Shown piece after piece: positions 1-11,774 of a stretch of DNA of 64,000 nucleotides. Position numbers and translations under genes: made by a program. Position 1 is the first letter of the stretch; each line of letters begins with the position of its first letter. Source of the stretch: Rhodocollybia butyracea (taxonomy: Eukaryota > Basidiomycota > Agaricomycetes > Agaricales > Omphalotaceae); the NCBI GenBank assembly GCA_015501585.1, contig JADNRY010000202.1, forward strand, positions 1 through 64,000. Direction: 5' to 3'. The notes beneath the pieces were generated by a model, which was given only the letters and a program-made list of their open reading frames with translations, did not search any database and was not told the origin of the DNA.

Positions 1-563
1 CTCTTCAATCGAGGAGCGGTTCGGAGGATCCCGAGACTTGAAGCCTGAAGCTGAGGGAGACATGGTGGCAGCACTGACAGTTACACTTCTGACTTTCACT
101 GCCAGTTTCAGGTGTACTATATCTAACACGTGACATATGTATTTACGCTCGCTGTTGAAGCGCTGATGCTTGAAACAATCCCAGAATACGTTCGAAAGTA
201 ATCAAAACTAGTTAGCGTTCGTATTCGTTGGCCGTGACTCTAGTTTGTGAGACCCAGTCCGATGTAACCACTTTCCAGACTCCGCAGAATGGCTATTGCT
301 TGGGCTATTGAGATCAAATGCACGGTTGTGTTTTAGGCCATCATTCAAAGAGATGTCGGGGAATTTGTGAAAGAGCTTTCATCGCTGTTGGTGAAAGTTA
401 TCTTGCTTATTTACATAAATTACAAGGCCCAACTCAAAGTTGAGTGAGCGCTAAGTATCGGTGAATTGTTGGCATGGCATTTCAATTTTTCAGCGCTTCC
501 AATCTTCTCATCTCTATTGTTTCGAACTGGCCTTGACCAACATATCGTTCGCTTTTGACCTGA
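1..563. other. Intergenic, no gene seen
   Basis: No convincing open frame, RNA gene or repeat was seen here. The last 100 bases are pyrimidine-rich and probably hold the promoter and 5' leader of the aspartic protease gene that follows. The end of a gene lying further left could still overlap the first bases, but nothing supports it. Confidence 0.5.
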
Positions 564-2511
564 ATGCGTTCATTTACCACCCCACTTTCTTTGATTCTAG
601 CCATTCTTGACTCCTATCTTCTTGTATCTGCCGTTATATTACCCTTCGAAGTCCGTACGGACACCACTAGCCCTTTCTTTAACCGCCGAGACTCTGCAAA
701 CAACACAATCCCACTGACCAACACCGGAAATGCTCAGTATATCGCTAATGTCACTGTTGGAGGACAACAGGTCCGTGTAATTATAGATACTGGCAGGCAA
801 GTGCATAAAACTCATAGTTGTTGAATGTAACCAATACCAGTTTCTAGTTCGGACTTATGGGTCAACTTTCCATCCACAGTTCCTTCGACGACCGATACCG
901 GAAAGTCTCTATCCTTGTCCTACGCTATCGGTTCCGCCGGTGGGGACATTCACACTACTACTGCACAGTTTGGAGGGACCACTGTCAATAGCCAGGCCTT
1001 CTGTGCGTCGTTTGCTGAATACTATCCTTCCTGGAAGCTAACGGCCATGTAGTGCTTGTCACAGACTCCAGTTCTTTCGGTACCAACATCCATACGCAAG
1101 GTACTTGCCAATCCTTTCACATTTACCCGAAGTCTTCAATCCTTTCAAAGGTTATGACGGTCTGATGGGTATCGGCCCCAATGAGGCGTCACAGATCTCT
1201 GACAAGCTCAGCGGGACTGCAGGCGACAATCTGATAACAAACATATTTTCTCAAGCATCTAATGCATCCAACAACTTTATAACGTTACTCCTGAATCGAC
1301 ACGGCGACCCCGGACAGAACTATACTGGACAAATGACTATTGGTGAATACGTACCCGGCTTTGAAAACGTTACAAGCATGCCCCAAATTGATGTAGAGAG
1401 TGTTTTCAAACTTCTGGGTTCAGGTAAATGATCTCAGCGCGACGTGAATAACTATACTCAAACAAAACTCGGTCAGATCAGCACTGGCAAGCTTTAACTG
1501 ATAAGAACAATGGTATCATTGGACCGGACGGTCAAGTAATCCAATACGATTCCATCGTCCCTAAAGCACCCGACGGCCAAATGGTCGTTGTTTTCGACTC
1601 TGGTTTCACCTTCAATCAAGTCCCTCGAGACATTTCAGATGCTATCTATGGTCGTGTGCAAGGCGCTGTCTACGACTCGACCAATCAGTGGTGGACTGTC
1701 CCTTGCGGGCAGCTGCTCAACATCTCTATCAACATCGGTGGTACGAACTATCCGGTACACCCCTTGGACACTGTGGACGACAATTTCGGTATCACGAACG
1801 CTAATGGTACCCATGTGTGCATCGGTTCATTCCAACCGATCACCACCGCCTTTAGTTTGCTGGGAAATTATGATATGATTATGGGCATGAGTTTCCGTAC
1901 GTTGAATATTTCATACGCGAGCAATTGCTAATATTCCTGTAGTTCGCAATGTATACGCCGTTATGAACTATGGGGACTGGATCAAGGGCGGTTCTAGCTC
2001 TGACCCCTATATGCAACTCTTACCCACCACCAACGTACAAGCAGCCCACAGCGACTTTGTCACAGTCCGTATGAGTGGAACAGACACTACAGGTGATAGC
2101 CAGTGGGATCTCCTTCCTTCCAGTGAGGAGCAGCATTCTCCAGTTTCCGCTCAGGAAAAGAAGGAGGAATATCAAGAGATGATCCTTAGTCGATGGCCGT
2201 ACATTTTTGTTGGGTGTCTTGTATTCGTGTTGATCACGACCGGTTTGATCATTTGGAGGTGTTGTTGCCGAAAAGGTCGTAAAAACAGAGGCTGCTGTTG
2301 TTGTGGTCGGAGGGACCGCAGCGGAGAGGGATTAGAGAAAAATAGAGATTCTTTTGGCAGGAAGCCGGAATCCTATCTTCCTTTGCAAGAAGGGACGCTC
2401 AAACCCAATCATTCTACCGCGTCATTCAACTACTCGACGGCGTCTCTACATCATGATTCGGGTTATTCGTATGGAAACTTCCCTGAGCCAAACGTCGGAG
2501 GGTATCGATAA
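564..2511 (+). CDS. Membrane-anchored aspartic protease (pepsin family A1)
   Basis: Secreted-pathway endopeptidase held at the cell surface or in an endomembrane. Six exons fit the sequence: 564-796, 848-1002, 1065-1100, 1151-1423, 1477-1896 and 1943-2511, giving 561 residues with the frame kept throughout. The N-terminus has a hydrophobic signal segment (about residues 8-25). The first catalytic motif DTGSSDLW is split by intron 1, which has a GC donor (GCAAGT). The second motif reads FDSGFTF, so the usual DTG is DSG, which is tolerated in family A1. Many N-x-S/T sites are present. After the protease domain comes a single membrane helix (about 2199-2258 nt). It is followed by Cys-rich basic clusters (RCCCRKG, CCCCGRR) and a 60-residue cytosolic tail. 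The next gene downstream has the same architecture, so the two look like an old tandem duplication. Physiological substrate unknown. Confidence 0.88.
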
Positions 2512-3036
2512 ATTCTTCTACATACGTATGTAGTCGCACCCTGATAGTTGTACACGCTGTGTGCACTATCTGTCAATCATTTTCTGTACTCTGATTAACA
2601 AACCATATGTGTAGTGTTTGAAGGACACTAATAATCTTGTAATACGTTTGAATAATTTCGCACTGAGCCTGCTGACACTACTTAGGGTGGTAAACCCAAG
2701 AGTACAGCAACTATACCCATGTCACAAAATAAGCGAAAGAAAAGCTCCTCGTTCCCTTCGCCAGTATGTATGTATCCATCCTGTATGCTTTACATACCTG
2801 TCTTTCCAGCCCCAGAATTCAATGTCATTTTTTTGGTCGACTAAGTATTGTAGATGCCTTTCACATTCTTGGCTGATGTTTACCATGGCAGGTAGTCCTG
2901 ATGAATTACTTAGTGCAGCCTCTAATTTAAGCTCGCTGCCGGAGTCTGCGGGAGGCAGGCGCACAGCCCACTACTGCACATATTTCATCCCTTCACCTTG
3001 TTTTCTATTTCTTTCTTCCTCATTTTCTTCTTTACG

Positions 3037-5414
3037 ATGGTCAGACCGTGGTTTCTCTCTGCGGCCGTTTCTTCTCTATTTTTGCTTGATCTTTGTAATG
3101 CCTTGCGAATGGAAGTCACTGGCCGCCGAGAGGCACCTTCCTTAAAATCCAGAGGGGTTGGAGCCGGAGGTACTTCAAGTCTGAATAATAGGTGGGTTTT
3201 TCGTATTGAGCATCAAGTTCTTGCTCAAATACCACTTCTAGTGCCGATATTTCATACTATACCGATATAACACTGAACAGCAACACATTTTCGGTACTCA
3301 TTGATACTGGAAGGTATAACTACTCGAATAATTTCATGACAAACTTCAACCCTGTTCTTACTTTACGTACCAGTTCTGACTTGTGGGTTGTTGGGTCTGT
3401 TCCGGGCGCTGTAAACACTGGTTTGTCTGCAGAAGTCTCTTATGCTGTTGGGTCGGTTCAAGGTGCGTAATTATTCACTTAATGGTGTGGAGTCGAGACT
3501 TATTTATCTCAGGGAATATCGATCTTGCGAATTTGGACTTCGGAGGGTACAATGTTCCGAACCAGGCGTACAGTGTGTACCCAGCGTGTTCTCATTCTCC
3601 AACCCTGACCTTGTTCTCTACGCAGTTGCGGCCAGCGCCAGTGATACCAATCCTTCAGGCCAAGGTGATTATGCCGCTATTTTCTCGTATCCCACGTTTG
3701 AACTTTGCATGCAGGACTTATTGGGTTGGGTCCTAACAGTGGATCAAACGTGTACGCCCAGTTTGAGAACAACACCGGCGCATCCGTGTGTGACCGTATT
3801 TTCCTTCAAAATACCTCTTCGCCAAATTTTATCACAGTAAACCTTGGCCGCTTGGATGGTACGTATATATAACTCTCATCAACGCCTTCGTATGCTGACT
3901 CTTGACTTCAGACCCTGATCAAAACTTTCCTGGGAATATTACAATGTGAGCAGGAAATAGGTGTTGCTGTTTAACAATCAATAGTTAAACACATACCCTA
4001 GTTCGGAAACTGTCGATGGTCTCGAAGGCGTCTTGAATGAACCTCAGCTCGATGTCACCCTTGTGTCTGTACACGATACGGGAGATCAACATTTTCAAGT
4101 CCTTCTCGACAGTGATGGGATTATTGGTCCTGACAATCAATCCATCTCTTACAAGACAGTAGTAGAAACTACATCAAACTCACTGCAAGCCACTGCTGTG
4201 TTTGACACTGGGTTTTCACTTAGTCAAGTACCCACGTAGGTCCTTTCACTCAGTCCTGGCAAAAATGTTAAAGTATATTATTGTGATAGCGCTGTGGCAA
4301 ATTCCTTTTATAGCAGGTTTTCTGGCGCGGAGTTGGCCAACGTCTCGGGTGTCGGAGCTGTGTGGATTGTTCCCTGTAACCTGGAGGTCAACTTGACCTT
4401 TAAAATGAGTGGTGTGCGTTATCCCATTCATCCATTAGACGCTACACTGTGAGCACGTTCTGTTCTCATTTTCGGCTTGATATCTCACAATTGCAACGTA
4501 CCAGTGACCCTTCTATCCTTGGCATTTCGGATGTTAAAAATTCTCACAACGAAAACTGTTGTATTGGACTGGTGAGCTGGATTACACCTTATGATTCTCC
4601 CAGTTCAATCTACAATGTTGCGTCTATAGTTCCAGCCGTTTTCTTTCGACGCAGGCTTGGATCCCACGTATGATTTTATTCTTGGAATGTCCTTCCGTAA
4701 GTTTTCATCGCTCTTTCTGGTGGCATATTGCTTCAACTATCATTTAGTACGGAATGTCTACGCACTTTTTTCATATGGGGACTTTATCACCACCTCTGCA
4801 TCCAACTCTACTACCCGTGCTGCCCCGTACGTACAGCTACTCTCTATGACAAACCCTTCCGATGGTAAGTAGTGCTTTGAACACTCCGCGACATTTTGCT
4901 CTATTCCCTTTTCCCTATAGCACATTTGGACTTTGTCAAGCAACGTTTGAATGGAGTAGACACTACTGGATCGCAGGTACTCGGAGCCGCTGACAGCTCT
5001 GACAGCTCTTCATCTTCCAGCACATCAAGTTCTTCGAACCATAGGACCCTTTATATAGCCCTGGCTATCGGTGCAGGTGTTCTGGCTCTTCTGTTCTTCC
5101 TTGGAGCATGTTGCATGCGTCGCGGTAAAGTTAGAAACACTACCAATGCCTGGGTTCCTGGACCATCAGGCGGCACGTACGCCCAACTCTCTAACGTCGG
5201 CGGTCCCAGAGACAATCATCTTGCGTCAACGCCTGCGCCTCCCTACACTAATTATGACCAGCGCTATGACCATAACGGGGAATGGGGACAGACATTGTAT
5301 GACCCTGTTGGACCCACTAATGCTCCGTCGTATCCTCTGTCGCAATACCCTAATCAACCTGCCTACCCAAACTACCAAGCACACCCTCGTTACTCCAATC
5401 CTTTTGAGGGATAG
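3037..5414 (+). CDS. Membrane-anchored aspartic protease, tandem paralogue
   Basis: Second pepsin-family (A1) protease in the same orientation about 525 bases after the first. The start at 3037 gives a signal peptide (WFLSAAVSSLFLLDL); an in-frame ATG at 2998 would add an unlikely Phe-rich extension. The catalytic motifs are LIDTGSSDLWVV, split by an intron as in the neighbour, and VFDTGFSLSQVP. GLIGLGPNSG marks the flap-distal loop. About ten short exons are needed; clear introns lie near 3191-3241, 3314-3372, 3581-3630 and 3858-3911. The C-terminus has a Ser-rich stalk (about 4996-5035 nt), one membrane helix (about 5044-5108 nt), the pair CC followed by MRRG, and a Pro/Tyr-rich tail ending NPFEG. 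Family role: extracellular or vacuolar proteolysis. The membrane anchor distinguishes it from polyporopepsin-type secreted enzymes such as the one at the right end of the window. Confidence 0.85.
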
Positions 5415-6123
5415 GCAAGGCAATCTGTACATAGTCACTTGACCTCCGAATCAGCGGAGACAAGCTCAACGTTCATTTTACTATTTAGATCTGCTACCCC
5501 ACGGACCCACCCCACGGACCTACATCTGTACCTATGTATCTACCAAGTACAATTGCTATCTAATTTTCGCCCCTACCAATGATCAGGAAAAGTCTTCAAG
5601 CTATTAAGATCTAGGCTCTCCTAGAAAAACATTCACTGATTTCATTCCAATTTTGAAAGTCGAATACTTTCCACTGGCTTTCCGACCACCCACACGATTG
5701 CCAGTCAGATAATGAAGCTATGAAGGATGGCGGATTATAGCTGCTGCTGGGAGCCAGGTTTTGATATCCAAAGGATTCTCCACCTTCGCTTCTACTGAGT
5801 TGAATTTTTGATAAGCTCATAAGCCTAGCCAATACATTTATTGAGCTGCGATCGACGACGAACAATCGCTACCTGGCGTTCACAGTATTTCCAGCTTTGG
5901 CCGATGACTCACATGAAGCCAGTTATGCATTGAGAATACTGATATGTATGCACTGAACCAGATGGAACGAAAACTTTTTCTTTGGAGGCAAGTTTGATAA
6001 TTTCCGGAGAATACCCCCGTAGTGTCAAGACTCAACGGAAAACAATTGAATAAGTGAGCGCTTTATATTAAGCGCCCACTTCGCTACAAACGCCCACTTT
6101 CACCAGAAATTCAAACACACTTT
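5415..6123. other. Intergenic, no gene seen
   Basis: Holds the 3' region of the protease gene and the promoter of the dynactin gene. Around 5490-5520 a short direct duplication (CCCACGGACC twice) is visible. An 84-codon open frame on the minus strand (5611-5865) has no recognisable features and no plausible exon partners, so it is not called. Confidence 0.5.
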
Positions 6124-8020
6124 ATGGGTCCGAATGTTCTATACCACTGTCCATGTCTCTCTACATCATCGGTGCCTCCGCCACCTCATCAGATATCATC
6201 ATCTTACAGTTTTCACCCTCTCCACGAGCTCTTTTTTTGCGAGGAATGCGACGCCGTACGATGTAATCGCTGTGTCTCTGTAGAAGTCAGTGGCTATTAC
6301 TGTCCAAATTGTCTATTCGAGGTTCCAAGTGCCAGTGTCAGAGCGGAGAAGAATAGGTGCATGCTGCCTGCTTATATCACCATAAAACCCAGCTCATTGT
6401 CTCTTAGATGTGCTCGAAATTGTTTTATGTGTCCAAATTGTCGCAATACATTATCTGTAGTTCCTTCAGATCCACCAGACGCCGGCGATGGAAGACTTTT
6501 AGCTCCAATAAGTACTGTTGGCGAACCTCCGTTCTTTTTATACTGTAATCATTGCAGATGGGACTCTTCAGAAGTCGGTATAACCTTTGAGAAACCGACT
6601 GGCCTTGCAGGTGACCGCATTCTTTCCCCTTCATCTTTGTCCTAACATCTCAAAAAAGCTCAGCTCCAAAAGCTTGAAGATTCTGCTCCAGACTCGCTTG
6701 AATTTGATCGGTTGAAGGAGCATTTTGAACCTATCATACGTGCATCTTCGCTTTCCTCTTCTTCTACTGTACCTTCTACCAGCCACTCACGTCATCACTC
6801 AAATCCTATCACAGCTGCTGCATCTGCCGCCCTTGCGCGAGATATTCCAGGTGTTGGCAAGTACACCCCGCTTACCCGTTCCGGTCGCTCGAGTGGCAAG
6901 GATAGATCGGCAAACAAAGACGAAATGCCCGAGTACAAGAGCAGATTGGATATCACCAAAGCCAGTGCTTATGGGTCTGGTGGTGGGGATGTTGATGTCG
7001 ATTTCATGCGGCGCCTGGAGACTGTTTCGGAAGTCGCAAGCCTTGACCAACGGTGGACTTATAGCTGGTCAACGTCGTTGGAGACCAGGTTAGATTGCTC
7101 GTTTATTCTCCCAAGAGCTCCTGCATACAAACACTCCTTTGCAGAGATCTCAAACCACTGAGAATACCTCTTCACTCGAAACATTCGAAACGGTGTCCAG
7201 CTTGTGCACACATTCTCATTAAACCAGAACAGAAAGCACAGTCTGTGCGTTACAAGATCAAGCTAGTCGCTGCCAACTATCTTCCTGCTATAACTGTCGC
7301 CCTTCCTCACCAAATAGAAATGCTGGGTCATATCAGTGCCGAAGCTACGAAACGCGGTACCAAAAGCACTGCAGAGGATGACCGAGATACGAGAGGCGGA
7401 CTACAAGCAGGAAAAACATATCCCTTCCATATGGCTCTGACCAACCCGTTATACGATCCTATCCAAGTTCGGCTCTCAGTACAGAGAATGCACGTTGCAC
7501 CATCAGGAGAAGGAGAGAAAGCGCGTCGACCTCCGTTTGCTATCTCGATACCGACTACACCATTCTCTGTCGCGCCTTTCGCTGAAGCATGGGAATACGA
7601 AGACGACGAGGACATGTTTGCCTTGGACGACGACGAACTTGAGGCCCGACTATCTGGCCGAGAAAAAGAACCCAAGGCCAAGTCCAAAACAGTGGGCGTA
7701 CTCGAGAAACGTGCCAATGTTACGGTTGTCGGTGGGGAAGTGGCACTAGGTAAAGAAGCTCGTGGCGAAATCAAGGTTAGTTTCCTTAGTTGCACTGTTC
7801 AGTTGTCATGCTCACTTCCACGCTCGTTACACACCAGTTCAACATGTTGGTAGCGTATACCTATCGCTCTGATGATCCTACACCCTCGGAGGGACACGAT
7901 ATCTCTCCATCAAAGAAGGCTGTCCCCGAAACCAAAACTTTTGCTTTTTACACGGTCGTGGATCTTGGCGCCATCATTCCGAAAGACGAGGATTCTCGCC
8001 TTGAGGCATACAATGTATAG
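6124..8020 (+). CDS. DCTN4: Dynactin subunit p62 (dynactin 4)
   Basis: Pointed-end subunit of the dynactin complex, which couples cytoplasmic dynein to cargo and microtubules. The first exon carries the family's cysteine-rich start: FFCEECDAVRCNRC, then YYCPNC, continuing after the first intron with CARNCFMCPNC and YCNHCRWDS. These are paired zinc-binding CxxC units. Five exons fit, separated by introns near 6358-6408, 6611-6660, 7088-7151 and 7776-7838. The middle part contains RSRLD-like and DLKPLRIPLHSKHSKRCP segments typical of p62, the latter with a further CPAC pair. The end reads DLGAIIPKDED and stops at 8020. An acidic run around 7600-7650 is also typical. It is a single-copy housekeeping gene with nothing unusual in its context. 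Confidence 0.9.
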
Positions 8021-8661
8021 CTTTGAATCTAAGAAAAACACATTCGAAGGGAATCACCCATGTTGTATTCTTATTATCCATTGTTCGAGGTATGCATACT
8101 CTAAGACAACTGGGTTAAATCAATGTGCTTAGACATCATAATGCTTTACTTCCTATGCTGAAGCCACGACTGCTCTTCTATGACTGTAAGTGAGATAGTA
8201 GGATAAGTACGTTTTCACAAAAGTGACTGCGAATACAACGGTAGTGACACACATCCATCTATTGGCAGCTTGAACCTCGGTGAATCCACTAGGCCGTCTC
8301 ATTCCCATCCATGAATGAACGTCGGATGTTTTCATAGCAAGATACTTCGTCAAGTAACTGCGAAAATAACGGTAATGCGAAATGACTATTATTAGGCAAG
8401 AGATATGCGTCTTCGACAGCCTTGGATTCATAATAACTTGCCTTGAAGATTCCAAAAATCACCCATCTATAATGCTAAGTCCATTGAGGAAATAATTTCG
8501 CACCGTGACATCTCGACAACGCTTTGATGGCAGTGAGAGTGGATACAGTCTTTCCTTTTTCTTTTTTCATCAGTACACAACTTTCTGGTCAGCTTTAGTA
8601 GGCTACTTGCCTGGCGCAAGTCTTTTCTTCTTCTTCTTTCTTTTTTGGTTCCCAGTGTATA
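8021..8661. other. Intergenic with a short spaced direct repeat
   Basis: No gene is supported. A roughly 28-base unit beginning AAGTGACTGCGAA at about 8221 recurs in slightly diverged form (AAGTAACTGCGAA) at about 8354, 133 bases apart. The last 150 bases before the next gene are T-rich. Confidence 0.4.
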
Positions 8662-9639
8662 ATGTTGGCAGATTCAGGCGCCTCATCGTCATCTGGTTCC
8701 ACTTCATCCGAAGAATTGCGGACGCAGGCAGCTCCCTTGCCCTTGAAGCGGGGGGAGATTGGGTACAGGGAAGATTTGGTTAAGGAGGAAACAGAACAAA
8801 GAGGAAATTCACCTTCGCCGCTTCCTGATCGTCATCCTGCAGATCGAGATGCTCCCGCTTCCTCGTCCCCAAATGTCTCTGATTCCACTGCCCCTCTTCC
8901 AGCGCCGGCGCCAACCCCAGCTACGGTTTCTGATGACAATTCGTCCACTTGTTCGCTAAAGAAACGGAAAGCTTTCGTTTCGTTTCTCAAACACAAGAAA
9001 TGTGGAATTCAGCTGGGCACTTGGTTCATATTCATCATTCAACTGCTCGTAATCTCTGGAACTATCGCCGCTTGGGTTGTGGCAGGAATCTCCCTGTCGC
9101 ATCCAAGTAACAGTAGCAGCTCAACTTCAGGCAGCTCGGCTATTTTCGTGCATGTAGTTTTCACAGTTGGATTTCTCAGTCAATGTCTCTTCTTCGAGAG
9201 ACGAATCTATGTCATGAGGGCCCAACGATATGCATTCTTACATCATGGAGAAATATTACCGTCATCCCGACGAGGACGATCTGTCGATGCTTCCATCGCA
9301 TTTTCCCCATGGAACCGACCACCTTTGCCCACATATGCTGCGGCGCTTGCTCAGAGTGGGGTAGGCACCGGAGATGTTGAAGATCATCTCATTGCTGCGC
9401 CGCCTCCGCCTGCGTACGGGTACACTCGTGGAAGTGCTCTCTTGCTATCAGGATTCCTAGATGCACGGCTAAGAGCCGAACGACCTGTTTCTGCTGCGAC
9501 AGTGATGAGCCAGCGGCCTCTGAGTTATGCCAGCCTCGACCCGGAATGGGAAGTTATTCAGGATGCAGATCGTGCTCGTAGACTCGAGGAAACGCTAGCG
9601 AATCTCGAAAGACCGCGAAGCAGGCAGACACGGTCATGA
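8662..9639 (+). CDS. Hypothetical membrane protein with two helices
   Basis: A single uninterrupted frame of 325 codons, unusual among the intron-rich neighbours. Not recognised. The first 110 residues are Ser/Pro-rich and probably disordered. Two hydrophobic segments follow: LGTWFIFIIQLLVISGTIAAW (about 9016-9078 nt) and a second one at about 9139-9198 nt. They are separated by a short Ser-rich loop, a layout that fits a helical hairpin. The C-terminal 150 residues are again low in hydrophobics and contain PPPPAYGY, a possible PY-type sorting or ubiquitin-ligase contact, and an end rich in Arg and Glu. The coding signal is judged from length, balanced composition and the two clean membrane segments. 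Start is uncertain; function unknown. Confidence 0.6.
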   Translation: MLADSGASSSSGSTSSEELRTQAAPLPLKRGEIGYREDLVKEETEQRGNSPSPLPDRHPADRDAPASSSPNVSDSTAPLPAPAPTPATVSDDNSSTCSLKKRKAFVSFLKHKKCGIQLGTWFIFIIQLLVISGTIAAWVVAGISLSHPSNSSSSTSGSSAIFVHVVFTVGFLSQCLFFERRIYVMRAQRYAFLHHGEILPSSRRGRSVDASIAFSPWNRPPLPTYAAALAQSGVGTGDVEDHLIAAPPPPAYGYTRGSALLLSGFLDARLRAERPVSAATVMSQRPLSYASLDPEWEVIQDADRARRLEETLANLERPRSRQTRS

Positions 9640-10033
9640 AATCTGTGTATGTGTTTGATACATCAATAGCACTGGACTAATTAAACAAATTAGATGTACT
9701 TGATTTTCGATGCTAAAAATACCTGCACAGTTTCTACATACCCTGTTGGACCTTTCTGTAAGTTTGTACTGCAAGTCTGCATAGCTTAAAAGCATATATC
9801 GGTTGTTTGTTATGTAATTCGCTGTATTCCCTTCCTTTGTTTTCGGAACAGAAATGGTCGTCGAGTCGAGTTGAGTCATATGAATGTTCCTGCTGATACA
9901 TCTGTTGTACACGATGTAACTGCGTAACAAAACGCCGGTTTCATCGTATTAGAGACCGGGCCCGATCTCAACGAGTCAAGGCAAGTCAAAGAGCTGTTAC
10001 CCTGCAGGTGTACTGCTTTACAAAACTTTCATC

Positions 10034-10042
10034 CGAGAATAT
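10034..10042 (+). promoter_or_regulatory. TATA-like element of arrestin-like gene 1
   Basis: The string AATATAAAT lies about 130 bases upstream of the arrestin-like start. A related AATATAAC is found about 110 bases before paralogue 2, and both leaders carry CGAGTCAA-type strings further up, so the promoter was probably copied with the gene. Confidence 0.35.
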
Positions 10043-10171
10043 AAATGGAAGCACGATCTGCGAAATGAACGAAGCAACGTTTTCAAAACCCAACCTTCTA
10101 ACTCAGAGGAGGTTATTTTACCGGCTACACAGAAACACCCACCTAGAAAGTTTCAGTCAAACTTTCGTTGT

Positions 10172-11596
10172 ATGCTAGCTTCAGACGCTGCAATTCTCGC
10201 ACAGCAGCTTCCATCATACGACTCCATATCGCCACCCCCGAATTATTCCTCTGATCCAATATGCGGAGAACAGTCAATTCAACTCGCCCGTCGTACCAGA
10301 TCCCGTCCTGCTGGGAAGTACGTTCAAAAGTCGGGTAGTGCAACGGTGCTGTTAATGGACCAGGAGGAGGGGGTGTTGATACCCGCGTATGGAAGACAAA
10401 GTACAGTAAACGGCCTCATTAGCCTCAGTTCCCCAGAAGCTGTGAGCGAAGTGAAAGTCAAGGTAAATAAGATTTTCTCACCTTCTCATCGATATGTACT
10501 GACCGCTTACTAGTTATATGGTCATATGGACATTGTGATATCAGGGGGGAGCTCTCACAAAACCACCCTGGCAGATTATGCATACACTGCATGGAAGCAC
10601 GATCCGGACACTTCTGACCAAAGTTGTCCTTCTGAGCTACCATTCACGTGTATGTTCCCCTTCACCTTCAAGGATAGCATGGGCCGTGAATATCCGCTAC
10701 CGCCTTCGATGCAAGTCGCATATCCTGGCGCGTCCGGTATATACGCCAACTGCACATATACATTAATGGTGAAGATCGTGAAACGAGGATTTTTCGCACA
10801 GCCCAAAAAGTAAGCGCACATTTTTCTCATTTCTATTTACGAGGCTGACCTTTTCATTTTCCAGGATCGTTATTCCTCTCAACTACTATCCTAGAACAAG
10901 AGCACCTATGTTAATGAACCCCAGTCCGGACTTGTTTTCTGATGTTAAGGTGTCTCCAGAGGAATGGCACCAGACAATGGGGGTCGTACAATCGCGAAAG
11001 CCTGCTGTTACTCCTCCAGTACAGTGCAGTGTAAGTTTTATCTTTTTTGACACTGTATCAACCACTGACATCGATTTTGATAGTTCTTCATCCCTGCCGT
11101 CAAAGTGTTCGCCCTCTCCGACACCATCCACTTTCACGTCCAACTGACGGGACCGCTGGTCTCACTGCGTCAGCTTGTTTATTCCAAACTTTCCAAATCA
11201 ACAGGTTCCCCACACGCATCAGCCAAACTCGCTCCAAAAATTCGAGTATACCTCATGCGACAGGTTGCTGCTGATGTGGGGGGTCAGAAGGGATACAAAA
11301 ACATCACATTAGGGGAGGGGACACTCAGTCCTCGGCCCCCGCCTATCGTGACTTCCTCTATACCCACGTTTGAGGGGCAATCTGAGGACAGCCTTGACTG
11401 GGAAGGGGAAGTGCGATGCGACGAGGATGTGACCCGTGGCACTCCTGGTTTCATAACCAGGGATTTGATGGTCAAGGATTTCCTGGTGCTATCAGTATCT
11501 CCCCCGGACCCGACGAAGTCAAACCTGATGTCAACACAGGTAACAGTACCAATCAGGCTCGTTACAGAAAGTGCGGAGACGTGGAGGGAAGATTAA
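10172..11596 (+). CDS. Arrestin-like protein, copy 1
   Basis: Four exons (10172-10462, 10514-10809, 10865-11030, 11084-11596) give 421 residues with frame preserved. The pattern is that of fungal arrestin-like proteins: an N-terminal Pro/Tyr-rich lead, then a beta-rich core with SISPPPNYSSDP, GLISLSSPEAVSEVKVKL, a FTFKDSMGREYPLPPS block and a following hydrophobic strand. In fungi such proteins often act as adaptors for ubiquitin ligases in endocytosis of transporters; PPPNY and LPSY are candidate PY contacts. It is close to the gene at 20773-22235 (most residues identical, same exon pattern) and distantly related to the one at 54430-56018. The arrestin-fold call rests on motif pattern only, and the adaptor role is inferred. 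Confidence 0.7.
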
Positions 11597-11774
11597 TTGT
11601 GGAGGAGAACTAGATATACCCATCGCGAACGCTATACCCCAGGGCCCGAGCTATCTTACTTGTAATAGTAATTATTTACACATCGGTGAGCTCACCGAGT
11701 ATTCCAAAAGTAGCATACATCTTTGTTTGTAAAGTCAACAGTACAGGATCAATAGACTAGTATCACTGTGCTTA

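Noticed and set aside
2722..2964. Minus-strand frame between the two proteases
   Set aside because: Lies in the 3' and promoter area of the tandem genes; no family pattern, better explained as chance.
5611..5865. Minus-strand 84-codon frame after the second protease
   Set aside because: No motif, no signal peptide, and composition like the surrounding spacer.
8153..8455. Minus-strand small membrane protein
   Set aside because: Its hydrophobic parts arise from the two copies of the direct repeat read in frame; no homologue-like pattern.
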